DNA of 64,000 nt. Origin: Fusobacterium ulcerans ATCC 49185 (lineage in GTDB: Bacteria; Fusobacteriota; Fusobacteriia; Fusobacteriales; Fusobacteriaceae). The stretch is taken from positions 434,001-498,000 of the forward strand of contig NZ_LR215979.1 of NCBI RefSeq assembly GCF_900683735.1, given 5' to 3'. The notes below the pieces were generated by a model. It was not told the DNA's origin, did not search any database, and saw only the letters and a list, made by a program, of their open reading frames with translations. The translations under genes were made by a program, and so were the position numbers. Below, piece by piece: positions 60,749 through 64,000 of this stretch (within the stretch, counting starts at the first letter, position 1; the number at the start of each line of letters is the position of its first letter).

Positions 60749-61684
60749 TTATTTTATAGGAAGAGATGGCTGAATAAATTCTCTGTATTTATTTAGACGT
60801 TCTCTATATGCTTCTGTTTTTTTAGTTTCTATCAATGCCTCTTCATTATTTTTAATATCATTCATATGAATAAATTTACCAGGCATAGTATTATGTGCAT
60901 GCTCTAATTGTTCATGAGGAAATTCAAATTTTACTTTCCCATCTTTTGTTTTTATTTCCCCAACTATTCCACATAGGCAGCATATAGCTTTAGTAGAATC
61001 ATCATTTAGATAGAAGTTTCTGCTGTGACAGTGAGGACATATTCCTTTATCTCCCAGGTATTGAGCATTTTCCATATCAACAGCAGCTTTAGCTAAATTA
61101 ATTCCTATTTGATGTATTTTAGCTACTTTTTCATCTTCCATGATTACATTTTTTGACCATGAAAAAACTTCATTATTTATAGTTTTCCACATAGGAGTTA
61201 AAGAAAGCATTTCAAAATCACACTGTATTCTTGTAGTCCAGTCAGATCCTCCAAGACCTATATATGAAATAACTTTTTCTTTAAAAACTCTTTGATCAGG
61301 AACTTTTCCATTAGTTTGCTTTGCTATCTCAGTAGCAGCCAGATTATTTCCTCTATCCATTCTAGGTCCAAAACGATCTGTCAGTGAACGGAAAATTGCA
61401 GCAGCTCCTTTTTCGAAAATAGGGACAGAAAAGATAATTCCATCTGCATCCATCATTTTATCCCTCAGCCATTCAAAATCATCTTTTAATATACATTGAC
61501 CGCCTTTACCACTCATTAGACTTTTGACACAAGCTATACATCCAGTACAATATTTTATATCAAGATCAAGAAGTCTGATAAATTCAATTTCAGCTCCCAT
61601 TTCTTTAGCACCCATTAAAGCTTCCTTACACATAGAGTCATTATTTCCATTTCTAGTTCCTGCTGATATTCCTAATATTTTCAT
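60749..61684 (-). CDS. flavodoxin-family NAD(P)H/FMN oxidoreductase with zinc-ribbon-like insert
   Basis: 311 residues. FMN reductase fold: ILGISAGTRNGNNDSMCKEAL at the N-terminus binds the FMN phosphate, and IIFSVPIFEKGAAAIFRSLTDR is the second flavin loop. A cysteine cluster CTGCIACVKSLMSGKGGQC (46-64) resembles iron-sulfur flavoproteins, with a longer final gap. A CPHCH...CCLCG four-cysteine motif near residues 218-240 looks like a zinc ribbon. The reaction is unknown. RBS AGGAGG. Confidence 0.8.
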   Translation of the reverse strand: MKILGISAGTRNGNNDSMCKEALMGAKEMGAEIEFIRLLDLDIKYCTGCIACVKSLMSGKGGQCILKDDFEWLRDKMMDADGIIFSVPIFEKGAAAIFRSLTDRFGPRMDRGNNLAATEIAKQTNGKVPDQRVFKEKVISYIGLGGSDWTTRIQCDFEMLSLTPMWKTINNEVFSWSKNVIMEDEKVAKIHQIGINLAKAAVDMENAQYLGDKGICPHCHSRNFYLNDDSTKAICCLCGIVGEIKTKDGKVKFEFPHEQLEHAHNTMPGKFIHMNDIKNNEEALIETKKTEAYRERLNKYREFIQPSLPIK

Positions 61685-61723
61685 TTGTTCCTCCTTAAAT
61701 TACTATTATTTCTACTTTTTTAA

Positions 61724-62626
61724 TTAATTTGTAAAATGATACTCAGTTCCATCTCTCAAAAAATCTCTTTCTGCATGCTCTTCTAAAAATATACTTACAA
61801 TATCTTTATATGGTTTTAGATAAGGAAATTGTTGATTTTTTTCAGCCCATTTTGGCTTTTCAGTATCTGGCATATTATCTACCCAGTTTTTCTTCCAAGT
61901 ATTTGAATCTCTATACCAGAATTCTACTACTCTTATAAAAGGGGAAGTTTTAGGGGAAATAGCCTTATATGAAAAGCATCTCAGAAGATCATCCTGTTTG
62001 ATTATAGAAGGGATAAAAGAATTAATAAACCATTCTTCTCCATCTTTTTCTGAAACATTGTCAGGATATTTGATAGCTGCTACAAATCTAAAAAATGGTC
62101 CATCAGCACTTGTGAGCCCATATCCTTTGAAGTCGTTGTCTATTCTTCTGTTTACAAAAATAAAGGCAGCAGGGTGAGCATTTTTATTTTCCTGTTCTTC
62201 CCAGTCAGCTCTCTTTTCAGAATTTACAGGGTTTCCTATCATTTCATTGTATCCCTCTACCCATACTTCACTCATAGCTGTTCCTTGATTTAATTCATCT
62301 TCCATAGAAAAAGGATCTTCTCTCCAATAGTGTTCAGTCATTCTCCAATTATATGCACCATAAAGATCAGCTCCTTCAGGCAAAGGAAGAGCTCTATAGG
62401 TAGAATACCCAGCCAAGATAGGTCCATTGATATTTACTGTGTCAGAGGCATGATCTTTAAACAGCCATCTGTTAGCCTTAGGCAGATCATTGAGGTCAGT
62501 TAGATTGAGAATAAGATAGCTTCTTTTTAATTGCTGTTCACCTGCTGGAGTTTTTCCCATAGCTGAAATTGTAAAAATAAACAGAAATATCAGAAGTATA
62601 AATTTTAAAGATTTGATTTGTTTCAT
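61724..62626 (-). CDS. hypothetical secreted protein under apparent MarR control
   Basis: Not recognised. 300 residues with a signal peptide (KQIKSLKFILLIFLFIFTISAMG), no lipobox. The mature part is rich in Trp and Asn/Asp and has alternating strand-like stretches (RSYLILNLTDLNDLPKANRWLF; PFFRFVAAIKYPDN). ATG 62626 has RBS GGGAGG; the longer ORF to 62674 lies across the operator. An 18-bp palindrome identical to the one before the MarR gene sits just upstream (62648-62665). Function unknown. Confidence 0.65.
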   Translation of the reverse strand: MKQIKSLKFILLIFLFIFTISAMGKTPAGEQQLKRSYLILNLTDLNDLPKANRWLFKDHASDTVNINGPILAGYSTYRALPLPEGADLYGAYNWRMTEHYWREDPFSMEDELNQGTAMSEVWVEGYNEMIGNPVNSEKRADWEEQENKNAHPAAFIFVNRRIDNDFKGYGLTSADGPFFRFVAAIKYPDNVSEKDGEEWFINSFIPSIIKQDDLLRCFSYKAISPKTSPFIRVVEFWYRDSNTWKKNWVDNMPDTEKPKWAEKNQQFPYLKPYKDIVSIFLEEHAERDFLRDGTEYHFTN

Positions 62627-62647
62627 TATAAATCCTCCCATTAATTT

Positions 62648-62665
62648 TATGTGTTTAACCACATA
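62648..62665. promoter_or_regulatory. MarR operator copy 2
   Basis: TATGTGTTTAACCACATA, an inverted repeat of TATGTGgTTAA type, located between the MarR stop and the secreted-protein start. All 18 bases are identical to the copy at 63145-63162. Confidence 0.65.
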
Positions 62666-62690
62666 TTTGAACAAAAAATTTAGAATATCT

Positions 62691-63125
62691 CTACTCCAAA
62701 TTTTTTATTATTTTATCTAATACTTTTGAAAATATAATTTTCTCCTCATCTGTAACATTAGCAAAAACTTTATACAGATTTTCTTTTACAGTGAGAACAA
62801 CATTGTTCTGTATTTTTTTCCCTTCTTCAGTTAGATATATGAGATTGATTCTTTTATCATCTGTATCAGGTATTTTTTTTACAATATTTTTCTTAATAAG
62901 ATTTTCTATAAGTCTTGATACACAAGTATGATCTTTTCCAACTAGTTTTGATATTTGACTTTGAGTAAGTCCATCTTCATGGAGAAGAAAATTGATAACT
63001 CCCCACTGTTCAGGAGTAATAGGGAACTTATCTTCTTTTAATTTTTTACTGAAATTTCCAGTTGTAAGACGAGAGGCAAGTTCCAGCTTAAATCCCAATG
63101 ATTTTTGTAAATTATAGTCTTCCAT
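62691..63125 (-). CDS. MarR family transcriptional regulator
   Basis: 144 residues from ATG 63125, which has an AAAGGAGG RBS; the ORF start at 63161 lies inside the operator. Winged-helix region: ITPEQWGVINFLLHEDGLTQSQISKLVGKDHTCVSRLIENLIKKNIVKKIPDTDDKRINLIYLTEEG (about 35-105). Upstream of the secreted-protein gene, same strand. The identical palindromes before both genes point to autoregulation plus control of the downstream gene. Confidence 0.88.
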   Translation of the reverse strand: MEDYNLQKSLGFKLELASRLTTGNFSKKLKEDKFPITPEQWGVINFLLHEDGLTQSQISKLVGKDHTCVSRLIENLIKKNIVKKIPDTDDKRINLIYLTEEGKKIQNNVVLTVKENLYKVFANVTDEEKIIFSKVLDKIIKNLE

Positions 63126-63144
63126 ATATCCTCCTTTTGAAAAA

Positions 63145-63162
63145 TATGTGTTTAACCACATA
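63145..63162. promoter_or_regulatory. MarR operator copy 1
   Basis: TATGTGTTTAACCACATA, 20 bases upstream of the MarR ATG. Confidence 0.65.
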
Positions 63163-63205
63163 AAATTAATATAACATCTTTTTAAGATTTATGCAACAAG
63201 TTTTT

Positions 63206-63242
63206 TGTAAAAAAAGATGGACGAGTTTTTGTCATCCATCTT
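63206..63242 (-). terminator. Rho-independent terminator after the DUF4438 gene
   Basis: On the minus strand, AAGATGGA pairs with TCCATCTT around a 13-base loop, followed by seven T. Confidence 0.75.
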
Positions 63243-63338
63243 AAATATTTTAAATTTATTTATAACTTTTAGATATATTAAATTTAATTGTAATTTATAT
63301 ATCTCTGAATTTGTTTGTAATTTCTGGATATTTTAAAT
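63243..63338. repeat. short degenerate A+T-rich repeats
   Basis: Variants of a unit near ATATTTTAAATTTATTTTGT recur about three or four times with 25-32 base spacing, in the 3' flank of the DUF4438 gene. No function can be read from them. Confidence 0.35.
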
Positions 63339-64000
63339 TTATTTTGTAATTCCTAGGTAATATGCTATATTGGCATTTTTATCTTTTCTTCCTTTGATTT
63401 TTGAAACAGGGCAACTCATAATAGCAGTAACTCCAGGTCCGTGCCCAGCTTTTATACAGTCACTGTGAACAATTACCCCAATAGTAACTGACCCTTTTAG
63501 ATAATCTCTTCCAAAGCAGTTGTTGCAGTCTTGGAGAAGAACTATATCTCCAAATCTTAATTCATTGATACCATATTTTTCATTTGCTTCCTTATCTCCA
63601 GTCATGATATCATAATCTCCAGAAAAAGCAGTAGCACTTCCTACTCCTGACCCCATTAAGTATGGAGGAATTTCAGTAACTACAGGAACTTCCAGACATC
63701 CATCTTCTGTTATTTTTATTTCCATTTTTTCTAAAAGAGTAGGATCAATATTCATACAAACAACATCATCAAATCCCACTATTTTCAGTCCTTGTCCAAA
63801 AGCTTTTACAAGTATTTTATCATCAATATTTAATTTTTCTAAAGTTTCTTCATCAAAATATACAAGAGTATGTTCAATTCCACCATGCCCCCCAGTAACA
63901 AAACCAGTAGCTCCCTTAGCATCTCCTGACATTATTTTTGCTGTATTTCCAATACATCCAAGGACCATAAGAGCATTATTTTCATTAACATTATCATTTT
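63339..64000 (-). CDS. DUF4438 domain protein, 5' end beyond the window
   Basis: The frame is open past the ATG at 63968 to the window edge, and family members are longer (about 290 residues), so the start is missing. Conserved-looking blocks: GCIGNTAKIMSGDAKGATGFVTGGHGG, YLMGSGVGSATAFSGDYDIMTGD, LRFGDIVLLQDCNN and a C-terminal HSDCIKAGHGPGVTAIMSC. The Cys/His/Asp-rich loops suggest a metal-binding hydrolase-like site, but the family has no established activity. Seems monocistronic at its 3' end, given the terminator. Confidence 0.75.
   Translation of the reverse strand, partial: NDNVNENNALMVLGCIGNTAKIMSGDAKGATGFVTGGHGGIEHTLVYFDEETLEKLNIDDKILVKAFGQGLKIVGFDDVVCMNIDPTLLEKMEIKITEDGCLEVPVVTEIPPYLMGSGVGSATAFSGDYDIMTGDKEANEKYGINELRFGDIVLLQDCNNCFGRDYLKGSVTIGVIVHSDCIKAGHGPGVTAIMSCPVSKIKGRKDKNANIAYYLGITK

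Noticed and set aside
1-64000. tRNA, rRNA, CRISPR or intact insertion sequence
   Set aside because: Read both strands for tRNA T-loops with matching acceptor stems, regularly spaced repeats and transposase motifs. Nothing met the standard; the GGTTCAAG at 54161 has no tRNA context.

Overview
The window is about 70% A+T and reads like a Fusobacterium chromosome. That call is an inference from gene content. It has two tandem porins with FomA-like N-termini, a Gram-negative envelope set (KdsB, TolC, lipoproteins, RND pumps) and many amino-acid-catabolism genes. No rRNA, tRNA, CRISPR array or intact transposase was recognised. Both edges cut genes: the AI-2E-type transporter at base 1 and a DUF4438-type gene at base 64000.

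Layout. 1-3.5 kb: a plus-strand run of AI-2E transporter, THUMP RNA methyltransferase, coiled-coil protein and cyclophilin. 3.6-5.2 kb: WGR and DUF1963 proteins. 5.2-10.1 kb, minus strand: DUF1211/TMEM175-type membrane protein, MTA/SAH nucleosidase, an orphan family-5 solute-binding protein behind a leader that encodes Trp-Trp-Trp, and pdxT/pdxS. The divergent MocR/PdxR-type activator starts at 10.28 kb. 11.8-16.5 kb: envelope and housekeeping genes, ending in a SpoIID-type lipoprotein whose domain halves are in reversed order. 16.8-21.6 kb: secreted protein, GNAT, PepD, AlkD-like, CAT-like and MarR. 21.9-25.4 kb: MalY/PatB-type C-S lyase, APC permease and EamA exporter downstream of the divergent MarR gene. 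25.5-30.4 kb: AdiA-type arginine decarboxylase, divergent from an antiporter and a pyruvoyl histidine decarboxylase. 33.3-35.8 kb: tandem porins, each with a two-hairpin 5' leader. 36.0-38.1 kb: two-component system. 38.3-50.2 kb: TetR-TolC-MFP-RND-PG0541-like operon, then MFP-RND-MerR. 50.3-53.7 kb: two WYL regulators and RtcB. 53.8-55.1 kb: an A-rich spacer with an inverted-repeat pair, then two overlapping HU-like genes. 55.2-59.3 kb, minus strand: six small cytoplasmic or membrane genes (TPR, DUF5713-like, DUF2004-like, ankyrin, DUF1877, Imm17-like) resembling an immunity-gene cluster. 59.5-64 kb: M20 amidohydrolase, flavodoxin-family protein, a MarR-linked secreted protein and the DUF4438 gene.

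How the parts work together. The best-supported circuits come from regulator genes lying next to matching DNA sites. The two efflux operons share near-identical MerR-type promoter elements with 19-bp spacers, and the second operon has no TolC gene of its own. The first also carries two TetR palindromes. Both MarR genes have inverted repeats in their own upstream regions. The strongest leads for new biology are the Trp-codon leader, the covarying porin leaders, the permuted SpoIID protein and the immunity-like cluster.
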